Positions 28,771 through 37,448 of a DNA stretch of 64,000 bases are shown here, one piece after another; position 1 is the stretch's first letter; each line of letters starts with the position of its first letter. Made by a program: the position numbers and the translations under genes. The stretch comes from Corynebacterium marambiense (GTDB taxonomy: Bacteria > Actinomycetota > Actinomycetes > Mycobacteriales > Mycobacteriaceae), in assembly GCF_016342275.1 (NCBI RefSeq), contig NZ_JAEIOT010000007.1, positions 1-64,000 on the forward strand, given 5' to 3'. Below the pieces are notes generated by a model, which did not search any database, was not told the DNA's origin, and saw nothing but the letters and a program-made list of their open reading frames with translations.

Positions 28771-28923
28771 ATGAGCCACACCATTCACGAGAGCCACGAC
28801 CACGAGCACGGTGAGAATTGCGGACACGAGGCTGTCAAGCACGGCGACCACGTCGACTACATCCACGACGGACACCGCCACCACCGCCACGAGGATCACT
28901 GGGACGAGTGCGTAGCGGTCTAG
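28771..28923 (+). CDS. Histidine-rich 50-residue metal-binding protein
   Basis: A 50-residue protein containing 14 His and two Cys. It opens MSHTIHESHDHEHGENCGHE, and the conserved-looking core KHGDHVDYIHDGHRHH follows. Actinobacterial databases carry similar mini-proteins, sometimes misnamed zinc transporter permease; no membrane segment is present. A GGAG site lies 6 bases before the ATG, and the gene is bracketed by its own promoter and a terminator, so it is a stand-alone unit. Likely roles are zinc or nickel buffering or delivery. This is inferred from composition only. Confidence 0.78.
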   Translation: MSHTIHESHDHEHGENCGHEAVKHGDHVDYIHDGHRHHRHEDHWDECVAV

Positions 28924-28941
28924 CACCCCTAGCAAGCAGAA

Positions 28942-28972
28942 GCCCCTCAGGTGAAGATCGAGCCTGAGGGGC
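28942..28972. terminator. Shared terminator between convergent His-rich and antiporter genes
   Basis: GCCCCTCAGG (28942-28951) and CCTGAGGGGC (28963-28972) pair perfectly around an 11-base loop. It lies between a + strand gene ending at 28923 and a - strand gene ending at 29017, so it can serve both. No long T run is present on either side. Confidence 0.75.
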
Positions 28973-29016
28973 CTCTCGCTGTTCAGGGTAGGGTGGGTGC
29001 GGCGGCTGTACGGGCG

Positions 29017-30435
29017 TCAGAGAACCATCGCCGCCACCCACCCGGCCGCCAGCAGCGGCAGGTTGTAGTGGATGAAGGTCGGGATGACGGTGTCACGGAT
29101 GTGATCGTGCTGGCCGTCGGCGTTCAAACCGGAGGTCGGTCCAAGAGTAGAGTCCGAGGCCGGGGAACCGGCGTCGCCGAGAGCACCGGCGGTACCGATG
29201 ATCGAGATGGTCGCCAGGGGCGAGAAACCCATTGACATGCACAGTGGGACATAGATCGCCGTGATGATCGGCAGAGTGGAGAACGACGATCCGATGCCCA
29301 TCGTCACCACGAGCCCGACCATGAGGATTGCGAGGGCCGCCGCTGGCCGGTTGCCACCGAAGAGGTCCGCAGCGGACTCGACGAGCGCCGGAATGTCGCC
29401 GGTCGCGGTCATCACGGCGGCGAATCCCTGGGCGGTGATCATGATGAAGCCGATCAGAGCCATCATGCGCATACCCGCGGTGAATACGTCGTCGGCCTCA
29501 TTCCACTTCACCGCGCCTGAGGCCATGAAGATGGCCAGTCCCACCAGCGCACCGATCAGCAGGGAATCCGCGTCGACGTCCATGGCGTTGATGACCAGCT
29601 GGATGATGAAGCAGGACAGGATCGCGATGACCGAGATGATGATCTTGTACCTAGAAATCTCGCCAGGGCCGGAACCCGATCCGCCCGCTGAATCCCGGGA
29701 AGAGGAGCCCTTGGCCTCGTCGGCGATCGGGATGTCCTCGTAGATCCTCGGCCTGCGGTACGAGACGAAGACCGCGGTGAGAAGGCCGGCGACCATGCCG
29801 AGGGCGGGTATCCACATGGCGCTCATAACGTTGATTCCCGTGGTGTCGAGACCAGCGGTGCTGATGTTCCCCATCAGGATCGACTCGAGGTAGATGCGGC
29901 CGAACCCGATCGGGAGGAACATGTAGGTCGTGACGAGACCGAAGGTCAGGACACAGGCGACCAGACGACGGTCCATCTGGAGCGCGTTCATGACGCGGAG
30001 CAGGGGTGGGATGAGCAGTGGGATAAAGGCGATGTGAACGGGGATGAGGTTCTGGCTCATCACCGCCATGGCGAGGATTCCGGCGATCAGACCGTATTCG
30101 GTGACCGTCGCCGCCCGCTTCTGGGCGCGGGTCAGCTCACCATCCAGTCCGGCCGCGGTACTGCTGCCCGCGATTCTCCTGATCATCCAGTCCGCCAGCA
30201 GCTTCGGGAGTCCGGCGCTGGCGACCGCCATCGCGAAGGCGCCGAGGAGCGCGTACGACAACGCGATTGTGGCGCCGCCGCCCAGGCCCTCCTGGAACGT
30301 GACCATGGTGTCGGTGAAGCCCAGTCCACTGATCACGCCGCCGACGACGGCACCGATCAGCAGGGCGAGGACGACGTGGACACGGAGTACGGCCAGGAGG
30401 AGCACCAGCATGACGGCTATCAGCACAGAGTTCAT
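29017..30435 (-). CDS. NhaC/YuiF-type antiporter-family membrane protein
   Basis: A 472-residue membrane protein with ~11-12 hydrophobic segments, including a GLGGGATIALSYALLGAFA segment and a C-terminal GIGSSFSTLPIITAIYVPL segment typical of the Na+/H+ antiporter family PF03553 (YuiF branch). Some YuiF members are thought to carry histidine or other amino acids; the neighbouring His-rich protein does not prove this. The ATG at 30435 is preferred over one at 30462 because the minus-strand -10 TAGTAT (30443-30448) ends 7 bases before it, suggesting a leaderless mRNA. Confidence 0.82.
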   Translation of the reverse strand: MNSVLIAVMLVLLLAVLRVHVVLALLIGAVVGGVISGLGFTDTMVTFQEGLGGGATIALSYALLGAFAMAVASAGLPKLLADWMIRRIAGSSTAAGLDGELTRAQKRAATVTEYGLIAGILAMAVMSQNLIPVHIAFIPLLIPPLLRVMNALQMDRRLVACVLTFGLVTTYMFLPIGFGRIYLESILMGNISTAGLDTTGINVMSAMWIPALGMVAGLLTAVFVSYRRPRIYEDIPIADEAKGSSSRDSAGGSGSGPGEISRYKIIISVIAILSCFIIQLVINAMDVDADSLLIGALVGLAIFMASGAVKWNEADDVFTAGMRMMALIGFIMITAQGFAAVMTATGDIPALVESAADLFGGNRPAAALAILMVGLVVTMGIGSSFSTLPIITAIYVPLCMSMGFSPLATISIIGTAGALGDAGSPASDSTLGPTSGLNADGQHDHIRDTVIPTFIHYNLPLLAAGWVAAMVL

Positions 30436-30540
30436 GAAGACAATACTAAGGTCACGTATCAACCGGACTCATCATCACCCCAGGTTTGGTCAGGTGCGAC
30501 CGTACCCGGGAGGATGGCAACGTTCCAGAGCGTCCGAGTT

Positions 30541-30572
30541 TTACCGGGTTTGGTTTCCAGAGAAACCGGTAA
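30541..30572. repeat. Imperfect palindrome upstream of the antiporter gene
   Basis: TTACCGGGTTT (30541-30551) and AAACCGGTAA (30563-30572) pair, with an inner GGTTTC/GAAACC stem. It lies ~100 bases upstream of the antiporter promoter and just beyond the tRNA terminator. It could be an operator or an extra hairpin; no evidence separates these. Confidence 0.4.
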
Positions 30573-30590
30573 CCGGAGACATAAGAAGAA

Positions 30591-30630
30591 CGGGTGAGCC
30601 CCGGTGAAATGTTTCACCGGGGCTCACCCG
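30591..30630 (-). terminator. Terminator of tRNA-Pro
   Basis: A perfect 19-base inverted repeat (30591-30609 with 30612-30630) has only two central bases, so the real loop uses the terminal A/T pairs. It begins 6 bases after the tRNA CCA end on the minus strand and is followed by TTCTTCTTA. Confidence 0.82.
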
Positions 30631-30635
30631 TTCGC

Positions 30636-30712
<77 letters not shown>

Positions 30713-30814
30713 CCGTTGACCCCGTTCTATCGGAGCAACTGCCACAGATTACAACAGCGTCGAGCAGTTGCGCCAATCCGCAGGCCACGACGGGAAAACG
30801 GGAAGTTCGCCGGA

Positions 30815-31225
30815 TCACAGAGCATCGACGTAGACCCACCGCCCGCCGACGCGCGTAAAAGCGGAGTCCTCCTCCTGGGTTCCACGTTTTCCCGCACTGG
30901 TCCGGTAGTGGGCGGTAAAGTGGACACGGCCCGTGGCGTCGAACGGGCCGCCGCCGGACGTCCCGTGCACGACCAGAAGAAAGAACCTGGTATCGGCGTC
31001 GAGGGTCAGCTCGGCGGGTCTCGTGTCGGGATGCCAGGAAGCGAGGAGGTGGTCCACGTCACCCACGCAGAATGCCGTATAGCGGGACCGCATGAGGGCC
31101 TCCGCCGTCGGGGCTCGCTTAGAGCCGTCGAGGATGGCACCGCAGCATGAACCGTAGGTGTCACCGCTACCGCACGGGCACCTGTCGGCGCCCCGAAGGA
31201 TGTCGGTCACCTCAGCTGTCTCCAT
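30815..31225 (-). CDS. YchJ-family protein with SEC-C zinc motif
   Basis: A 136-residue protein. The N-terminal SEC-C motif is CPCGSGDTYGSCCG (~residues 16-29). The YchJ/NTF2-like domain follows, with LMRSRYTAF, HLLASWHPDTRP and the C-terminal RVGGRWVYVDA. The SEC-C motif binds zinc. The molecular role of YchJ is unknown. The ATG at 31225 overlaps the end of the upstream hydrolase gene by 14 bases in another frame, so they probably form one transcript. Confidence 0.85.
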   Translation of the reverse strand: METAEVTDILRGADRCPCGSGDTYGSCCGAILDGSKRAPTAEALMRSRYTAFCVGDVDHLLASWHPDTRPAELTLDADTRFFLLVVHGTSGGGPFDATGRVHFTAHYRTSAGKRGTQEEDSAFTRVGGRWVYVDAL

Positions 31226-32402
31226 CAATGAGAGTCGACGAGGTGGTGATAATTCTCTCGATCACACTCGAACTGGCGGCGGCGCGGAGCTCCGCGCGCT
31301 CGTTGTCGTCCAGGTCGCCGATGAGCTCTATGCGGCGCCGGAGCACGGTGGCCTCGTCGTCCGAACCGACGATGCGCGACACCGTCACCTTCACGTCGTC
31401 GAGCCCGCGGATGCGTGCCTCGTTCGCTGCGATCCTGATGCTCTGGGACGTTGCGGAGGCGAGGGCGGCGATGAGGAGCGACGTGGGGGAGAATCCGAGG
31501 TTCCGGCCCCCGAGGGACCGTTCCCGGTCGGTCGTGATGGTTTCCCGTTCGATGCGCACCAGATCGGTGAATTTGCCTGCGGGAATCGACCGCGCTTCGG
31601 CCACGCCTTCCGGCATGACGTCCGTGTCTTCGCCATCGGATTCGGTTGCCAGATACGGGTCGACCCAGGTGCGGATGAGGTTCGCCGCGCGCTGTGCGAC
31701 GCCTGGGCGGGTGCAGAGATGATCGGCCTTGTCGAGCGCGATGAGTGATTTCGGGTAGCGCGAGAGCTGGAAGATCTTCTGGGCATTGTCGATGCCGACG
31801 GTCTGATCCGTCGGCGCGTGGAGTAAGAGGAGCGGTCGGCGGAGCTTACCCAGGTAGACCTCGGGGTTGATCTCAGCGAGATCCTCGAGATAAGAGCGTG
31901 AGATCGTCAGTTCCCGGCCCCCAAGGGTGAGGGTGACGGCGCCGTTGGCGTCTACTTCGCTGATCCGGTCCGCGAAGTGGAGCACGGAGTGCGCGGGATC
32001 GAACGGTGCACCGATGGTCGCCACGGCACGGAGCTTGGGCATCTGCGCCCCGGCCTTCAGTGCAGCAGCCCCACCCAGTGAATGCCCGATGAGCAGCTGC
32101 GGTGCGGCGTAGTTCCTCTCCAACCACCGATAGGCGGCGATCAGGTCCGCCACGTTCGATGAGAAGGACGTCTCCGCGAAGTCGCCCTCCGACTGCCCGA
32201 GCCCGGGGAAATCGAACCGCAGACAGGCGATCCCCTGCTCGGCGAGGGCCTTGCACACCCGGGCCGCCGCCGGAGTGAAGCGGGAACCGGTGAAGCAGTG
32301 GGAGAACATCGCCCACGCGACCGGAGGGGAATCGGGGATGTCGAGGGTCCCGGCCATCATCTGTCCGGAACTGCCGGGGAGCTTCACGCTGACGGAGTGC
32401 AC
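31212..32402 (-). CDS. Alpha/beta hydrolase fused to a cysteine-less OsmC domain
   Basis: A 396-residue two-domain protein. Residues ~1-250 are an alpha/beta hydrolase with triad Ser108 (GHSLGG), Asp199 (APTDQTVG) and His228 (KADHLC). Residues ~265-396 are OsmC-like: FSPTSLLIAALASATSQSIR and LRRRIELIGDLDDNERAEL align with family motifs. The two OsmC cysteines are replaced: Ala317 stands where ALASC-T is expected and Ser378 where the second Cys lies. The domain contains no Cys. The GTG start has no strong ribosome site. Fusions of this architecture are known; the double loss is unusual. Confidence 0.82.
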   Translation of the reverse strand: MHSVSVKLPGSSGQMMAGTLDIPDSPPVAWAMFSHCFTGSRFTPAAARVCKALAEQGIACLRFDFPGLGQSEGDFAETSFSSNVADLIAAYRWLERNYAAPQLLIGHSLGGAAALKAGAQMPKLRAVATIGAPFDPAHSVLHFADRISEVDANGAVTLTLGGRELTISRSYLEDLAEINPEVYLGKLRRPLLLLHAPTDQTVGIDNAQKIFQLSRYPKSLIALDKADHLCTRPGVAQRAANLIRTWVDPYLATESDGEDTDVMPEGVAEARSIPAGKFTDLVRIERETITTDRERSLGGRNLGFSPTSLLIAALASATSQSIRIAANEARIRGLDDVKVTVSRIVGSDDEATVLRRRIELIGDLDDNERAELRAAASSSVIERIITTSSTLIDGDS

Positions 32403-32643
32403 GGATTCTCACTCGCTTTCGGGTCGTGGTTCGGGAGGAGTGGGCGAGGTCTGCACCACCGTCGCCCGTCGTCACGGCCACTCTATGCCAGTGGACGGTT
32501 GCCTGCTAAGAGGTGCGCGGTGCCGGGCACCGGGCGCAGTTGGTTAAGGTCGTTGTAGCGAGAGTTGTGTCAGATCAGACAGAGCGTGGCCCCGCGCACC
32601 CGGGGTGCTGCAATCCACACCGACGAGTAAAAGGAAGTCCCAC

Positions 32644-34938
32644 GTGGCCGGATTCAACTGGTTCTGGAAGGCGATGGGCGGTCAGCAGAGCCGCAATCAG
32701 AAGCGGAGCCGCGCGATCGTCGACAAGGCGAGGGCCATCAACGATGAGCTTGAGGCCCTCGACGACTCCCAGCTCGCGGCCCGAGCCCGGGAGTTGACGG
32801 GTGGCGGATCCGTCGATGATCCCGCCGCACTGCTCGCGGTCCTCGGTGTCGCGGCGAGCAGAACCCTGGGACTGACCCCGTTTCCCGTGCAGTCGCAGGC
32901 GACCCTGCGCCTCCTCGAGGGGGACGTCGTCCACATGGCGACGGGTGAGGGCAAGACCCTCGTCGGGGCGATGGCGGCCACCGGATTCGCGTTGACGGGA
33001 AAGCGTGTGCACTGCATCACCGTCAACGATTACCTGGCCAGGCGGGACGCTGAATGGATGGCGCCGCTCGTCTCGTTCTTTGGCCTGACCGCGGGTGCGA
33101 TCACGGAGAAGCTGACCCCGGAGGAACGCCGCAGGATCTACGCGTGCGACATCGTTTACGGGCCGGTGAACGAGATCGGGTTCGATGTGCTGCGCGATCA
33201 GTTGATCACCGACCGGTCACAGGCCGTCCAGCACGGCGCTGATGTGGCGATCGTTGACGAGGCCGACTCGGTGTTGGTCGATGAGGCACTCGTGCCGCTC
33301 GTTCTGGCTGGCAGCGAGCCCGGTCGCGCACCTCGCGGCCGGATCACCGAGGTCGTCCGTACCCTGGAACCGGGCACCGACTACAGACCCGACGACGAAC
33401 GCCGCAACGTATTCCTCACTGACGAAGGTGCAGCGAAGGTGGAGCACGCTCTCGGGATCAGCTCGCTCTACGATGACGACCACGTGGCCACCACTCTCGT
33501 GCAGGTCAATCTCGCTCTGCACGCGCGGGAGCTGCTCATCCGGGATGTGCACTACATCGTCCGCGACGGGAAGGTCGCTCTGATCGACGCCTCCCGTGGT
33601 CGGGTGGCTGATCTGCAACGGTGGCCCGACGGGATCCAGGCCGCGGTGGAGGCAAAGGAGGGGCTCGCCGTCACCGAGGGAGGTCGGATCCTGGATACGA
33701 TCACGCTCCAGGCGCTGATGGGTCGGTATCCCACGGTCTGCGGTATGACCGGTACCGCGGTGGAGGCCACGGACCAGCTCCGGCAGTTCTACGACCTGCG
33801 GGTTTCGGTGATCGACCGGAACCGGGAGCTGAAGCGCTTCGATCAGGCGGACCGGGTGTTCGCCACTCTCAAGGAGAAGAACGCCGCTATCGTCGAGGAA
33901 ATCCGGGCCATCCACGACGCCGGTCAACCGGTGCTCGTCGGTACCCAGGATGTGGCGGAGTCGGAGGAATTGGCGGACCGACTCCGGGAGTACGACATCG
34001 AAGTGTCTGTCCTGAACGCGAAGAATGACGCTGAGGAAGCCCGGATCATCGCCGAGGCGGGTGACCTCGGTCGGGTGACGGTGTCCACCCAGATGGCGGG
34101 TCGGGGTACCGATATTCGGCTCGGTGGCGCCGACGAGGCGGACCGGGATCGTGTCGTGGAGCTCGGCGGGCTCGCCGTGATCGGCACCTCCAGGCATCGG
34201 ACGGCGCGCCTGGACAACCAGCTCCGTGGTCGTGGCGGTCGGCAGGGGGATCCTGGATTCAGTCTCTTCTTCGTGTCGCTGGAGGACGATGTCGTCACCG
34301 CGGGTGGTGCGGGGGAGGAGGTCACCGCGACCCCCGGCCCGGGAGGGGAGATCGATTCGAAGCGGGTCCGTGATTTCATCGAGCACTGCCAGCGTGTCAC
34401 CGAGGGGCAGTTGCTGGAGATCCACTCGCAGACGTGGAAGTACAACAAGTTGATCGCAGATCAACGGGAGATCATCGACGGCCGACGTGCCGCGATCCTC
34501 GACACGCCGGCGGCGTGGGATTCGCTCGCTCGGCGCGCCCCGGACCGTGCCGCAGAGCTCTCCGAGAAGCTACCGCGGGATGTCCTGGACACCGCGGCCC
34601 GGGAGATCATGCTCTTCCATCTGGACAACGCGTGGTCAGACCATCTGGCGCTGCTTGATGACGTTCGTGAGTCCATCCATCTGCGGGCCATCGCGAGGGA
34701 GACCCCCATCGACGAGTTCCACCGGATCGCCGTCAGGGAGTTCAAGGAGCTCGCACAGACGGCGATGGCGGAGGCGGTGGACACGTTCCGCACGGTACGG
34801 ATCGACGGGGACGGTGCGCATCTTGAGGATCAGGGGCTGGCGCGCCCGTCGGCGACGTGGACCTACATGGTCAACGACAATCCGCTGTCCGGTTCGGGTA
34901 ACTCAGTCATCGGCTCAATCACTTCGATGTTCCGCTGA
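32644..34938 (+). CDS. secA2: Accessory secretion ATPase SecA2
   Basis: A 764-residue SecA-family translocation ATPase. Walker A is MATGEGKTLVG (GEGKT at 101-105) and the DEAD-like motif is IVDEADSVLVDEA; GTQDVAESEEL and STQMAGRGTDIRLGG are helicase-domain motifs. It is shorter than housekeeping SecA and ends without the Cys-rich zinc tail, as in actinobacterial SecA2. The GTG at 32644 follows AAAGGAAG; an ATG at 32605 is upstream of this site. The neighbourhood with odhI matches the mycobacterial secA2-garA order. Confidence 0.93.
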   Translation: MAGFNWFWKAMGGQQSRNQKRSRAIVDKARAINDELEALDDSQLAARARELTGGGSVDDPAALLAVLGVAASRTLGLTPFPVQSQATLRLLEGDVVHMATGEGKTLVGAMAATGFALTGKRVHCITVNDYLARRDAEWMAPLVSFFGLTAGAITEKLTPEERRRIYACDIVYGPVNEIGFDVLRDQLITDRSQAVQHGADVAIVDEADSVLVDEALVPLVLAGSEPGRAPRGRITEVVRTLEPGTDYRPDDERRNVFLTDEGAAKVEHALGISSLYDDDHVATTLVQVNLALHARELLIRDVHYIVRDGKVALIDASRGRVADLQRWPDGIQAAVEAKEGLAVTEGGRILDTITLQALMGRYPTVCGMTGTAVEATDQLRQFYDLRVSVIDRNRELKRFDQADRVFATLKEKNAAIVEEIRAIHDAGQPVLVGTQDVAESEELADRLREYDIEVSVLNAKNDAEEARIIAEAGDLGRVTVSTQMAGRGTDIRLGGADEADRDRVVELGGLAVIGTSRHRTARLDNQLRGRGGRQGDPGFSLFFVSLEDDVVTAGGAGEEVTATPGPGGEIDSKRVRDFIEHCQRVTEGQLLEIHSQTWKYNKLIADQREIIDGRRAAILDTPAAWDSLARRAPDRAAELSEKLPRDVLDTAAREIMLFHLDNAWSDHLALLDDVRESIHLRAIARETPIDEFHRIAVREFKELAQTAMAEAVDTFRTVRIDGDGAHLEDQGLARPSATWTYMVNDNPLSGSGNSVIGSITSMFR

Positions 34939-35197
34939 CGGCGGGGCCGGTTCCACGACCGATCCTGGATCCTCCAGCGTTCGGACGCGATTAGTGCGTC
35001 CATTGTGACGTCGTCTGGTGCATGACGCGCTCCTGTCGATACCCACCCCCGGGGTAGCAGGTCGGGAGATTATCCCACCCCAGAAGGGGTTTGGTGATGG
35101 ATCGGTGCCGTCTTCGGCGCGGGACTCGGCGGTGACCCGCTATGATGTGAGGGAACGCCAGATATTTTGTGGTTTATCGTCGATCCGGAGGTTTAAC

Positions 35198-35644
35198 ATG
35201 AGCGACAACACCGGCTTTTCCGAGGCCCAGGCCGAAACCACCTCGGTATTCCGCGCTGACCTGCTCAAAGAGATGGAGTCCGGCGCTGCCGCCGGTTCTC
35301 CCGCGAACACCACCGGGACGACCGGGACTGAGAACCTGCCTGCGGGTGCTGCCCTTCTGGTGGTCAAGCGTGGACCCAACGCCGGTTCCCGCTTCCTGCT
35401 CGATCAGCCCACCACTACCGTTGGTCGCCACCCCGAGAGTGACATCTTCCTCGATGACGTCACAGTGTCCCGGAGACACGCCGAGTTCCGCGTGTCGGAC
35501 GGGCAGTTCGAGGTCGTCGATGTCGGAAGCCTGAACGGTACGTACGTCAACCGTGAGCCGAAGAACTCCGAGGTTCTCTCGAGCGGCGACGAGGTGCAGA
35601 TCGGCAAGTTCCGGCTCGTGTTCCTCGCCGGACCCACGAAGTAG
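35198..35644 (+). CDS. odhI: OdhI (GarA): FHA-domain inhibitor of 2-oxoglutarate dehydrogenase
   Basis: A 148-residue protein. The N-terminal phospho-acceptor motif ETTSVFRADLL carries Thr14 and Thr15, the sites phosphorylated by PknG/PknA in C. glutamicum OdhI. The FHA domain (~55-140) shows TVGRHPESDIFLDD, VSRRHAEF and GSLNGTYVNREP. Unphosphorylated OdhI binds and inhibits OdhA; phosphorylation releases the inhibition, so the protein steers carbon between the TCA cycle and glutamate. The ATG at 35198 follows GGAGG. A -10 TATGAT at 35141-35146 is likely. Confidence 0.96.
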   Translation: MSDNTGFSEAQAETTSVFRADLLKEMESGAAAGSPANTTGTTGTENLPAGAALLVVKRGPNAGSRFLLDQPTTTVGRHPESDIFLDDVTVSRRHAEFRVSDGQFEVVDVGSLNGTYVNREPKNSEVLSSGDEVQIGKFRLVFLAGPTK

Positions 35645-35738
35645 CTCCACGGAGCGGTGGGGGACATTCCCGCCGACCCTGTCGGAGGACCCCAGATTCC
35701 CCACATCCGCCGATCCGACGAATCCGAGTAGACACCAC

Positions 35739-36488
35739 GTGACAGCCTTAAGAAAGCCCGCAGGCGACAACTCCCCGGCCACGGGGACCCGGGCTGCGAA
35801 GCCCGCGAAGACCATGTCCATCGGTGTGGTCCTCGACCGACTGCGCACGGAGTTTCCCGATGTGACCGTTTCTAAGATCCGGTTCCTCGAGTCGGAGGGC
35901 CTGATCACCCCGCAGCGCACGGCCTCTGGGTATCGTCGTTTCACCGAGAGTGACGTCGAACGGCTGCGCTACATTCTGGTCACCCAGCGGGACAACTACC
36001 TTCCCCTCAAAGTCATCCGTGAGCAGCTCGAGGCAATGGACTCCGGCGCGGTCACGGCCATCCTGAGCACTGCGGAAGCAGCACCGTTGATCAGCCCGGA
36101 GAATTTCCGGGCGCCGGTTCTCACCCGGCTCACCGCCGCGGATGTGGCGTCCCAGGCGGGCGTGGAGGAGGACTTCGTTTGTGCTCTCACCGAAGCCGGT
36201 CTGATTCGCACTGACGAGTCCGGCTTCTTCACCGCCGATGATGTGCGCATCGTCCACACGGCGAGTGCACTCGGCGAGTTCGGCTTCGACATTCGTCACC
36301 TGAAGAGCCTTCGGACGACCGCGAACCGTCAGGCCGGGCTCATTGGACAGGTGGCGACCCCGGTCGCTAGGTCGAAGGGCGAAGGTGCACGTCAACGCGC
36401 GGAGGAACTCTCTCAGCAGATGACCGCGCTCGTCGTCTCACTCCATGCTTCGCTGGTCAAGAACGCACTGCGGGACGAACTCGGCTGA
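35739..36488 (+). CDS. ftsR: FtsR: MerR-type regulator of cell division
   Basis: A 249-residue MerR-family DNA-binding protein. A basic N-terminal stretch precedes the winged helix (MSIGVVLDRLRTEFPDV, SKIRFLESEGLITP, SGYRRFTESDVERLRYI). A C-terminal domain resembling a second HTH (LTAADVASQAGVEEDFV) follows. The gene after odhI in C. glutamicum is FtsR, an activator of ftsZ; Rv1828 is the mycobacterial counterpart. The GTG at 35739 lacks a good ribosome site, so the exact start is uncertain. Confidence 0.88.
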   Translation: MTALRKPAGDNSPATGTRAAKPAKTMSIGVVLDRLRTEFPDVTVSKIRFLESEGLITPQRTASGYRRFTESDVERLRYILVTQRDNYLPLKVIREQLEAMDSGAVTAILSTAEAAPLISPENFRAPVLTRLTAADVASQAGVEEDFVCALTEAGLIRTDESGFFTADDVRIVHTASALGEFGFDIRHLKSLRTTANRQAGLIGQVATPVARSKGEGARQRAEELSQQMTALVVSLHASLVKNALRDELG

Positions 36489-36567
36489 TACCACGGTCAC
36501 TTCCGGGCGATCTACGGTGGACGTCCCACCGCCGTACGTCCATCGCAGAAAGGTAGGGGTTAACCCG

Positions 36568-37329
36568 ATGAACGAGGATGAACCGGTAGAGGTCACCTAC
36601 CGTGGGGTTTATGTCGCCGGTCCGGAGAGCTTCACCTGCATGGTCCTGGATTGGCCGGGGACCGGTCGCGTCCTGCCGATCTGGATCGATACGGCGCAGG
36701 CCGTCACACTGAACGCTGTGAATGAAGGCACCGGACAGCGGCGACCCGGTAGCCACGAGATCATCGAGTCGTTGCTGTCCGGGTTCGGGGGTCCCGACCC
36801 GTCGATCCACATCAGCAGCTGCTGGCAGGGCGTATTTAACGCTGAGATTCACACGGGGCTGGACGACCCGGATGCGGAGTACGCGACGATCGACGCACGC
36901 GCCTCGGATGGTGTCCTCCTAGCGGTGACCGCGAACTACCCGATCTACGTCAACCGCTCTGTCCTCGTCGCCCAATCGGTCTACCTCGGGGATGCCCCGA
37001 CCGAGTCGCTGTTCGATGGATCTCTTGATGCGACCGCCGCCGAGCGGGAGTTCCCGATTCAGGAGATCGTTTCAGCGTCGGGTGACGCCGAGGCCGATGC
37101 CGACTTCGAACAGCTCATGCAGTCCCTCGGGGTGTCGGAGGCGGATCTGCTGGGATCTGCGGATGCCACCGACAGCACGGTCGACGCCCCCATCGGGGGT
37201 GGAGAAGGGGGTGGTCTTGGTTGCCAGGACGCGGCGGGGGAGAAGAAGCCGTCTAAAAGCCCGACCGACGGAAATGACAACGATGTGACTGGTGGTGGCG
37301 ATGTTACTGATGTTAAGGATGGTGAGTGA
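36568..37329 (+). CDS. BFN-domain (DUF151) bifunctional nuclease family protein
   Basis: A 253-residue protein. The BFN domain (~1-155) includes VLPIWIDTAQAVTLNAV, RRPGSHEIIESLLSGFG and FNAEIHTGLD. The rest is an acidic, Gly-rich, low-complexity tail (GGGEGGGLG and ending DVTDVKDGE). Plant BFN proteins have DNase/RNase activity; bacterial members are largely uncharacterised. The ATG at 36568 follows AAAGGTAGGGG. The equivalent gene is Rv1829 in M. tuberculosis, placed between the two MerR genes exactly as here. Confidence 0.87.
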   Translation: MNEDEPVEVTYRGVYVAGPESFTCMVLDWPGTGRVLPIWIDTAQAVTLNAVNEGTGQRRPGSHEIIESLLSGFGGPDPSIHISSCWQGVFNAEIHTGLDDPDAEYATIDARASDGVLLAVTANYPIYVNRSVLVAQSVYLGDAPTESLFDGSLDATAAEREFPIQEIVSASGDAEADADFEQLMQSLGVSEADLLGSADATDSTVDAPIGGGEGGGLGCQDAAGEKKPSKSPTDGNDNDVTGGGDVTDVKDGE

Positions 37330-37337
37330 GCTTCCTG

Positions 37338-37413
37338 AACCTAAACTTGAGGTTTAAGTTTCGGGCGTGTCGCGCGTCGACTCCTTGACGTTGAACTACT
37401 CTTACCGAAGAAT
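37338..37413 (+). promoter_or_regulatory. Promoter with interleaved palindromes before the second MerR gene
   Basis: -35 TTGACG (37385-37390), a 17-base spacer and -10 AAGAAT (37408-37413) give a good promoter. Upstream are two interleaved dyads: AACCT-N7-AGGTT (37338-37354) and AAACTT-N7-AAGTTT (37343-37361). They lie ~25-45 bases before the -35, a position for an activator or autoregulator. Confidence 0.5.
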
Positions 37414-37448
37414 GAGCTGCAGGAAGCTAGATCACACAGGAGAGATTT

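Noticed and set aside
28693..28935. 80-codon minus-strand frame that looks like a Val/Leu-rich membrane protein
   Set aside because: The hydrophobicity is the reverse complement of His and Asp codons (CAC/GAC read as GTG/GTC) of the His-rich gene.
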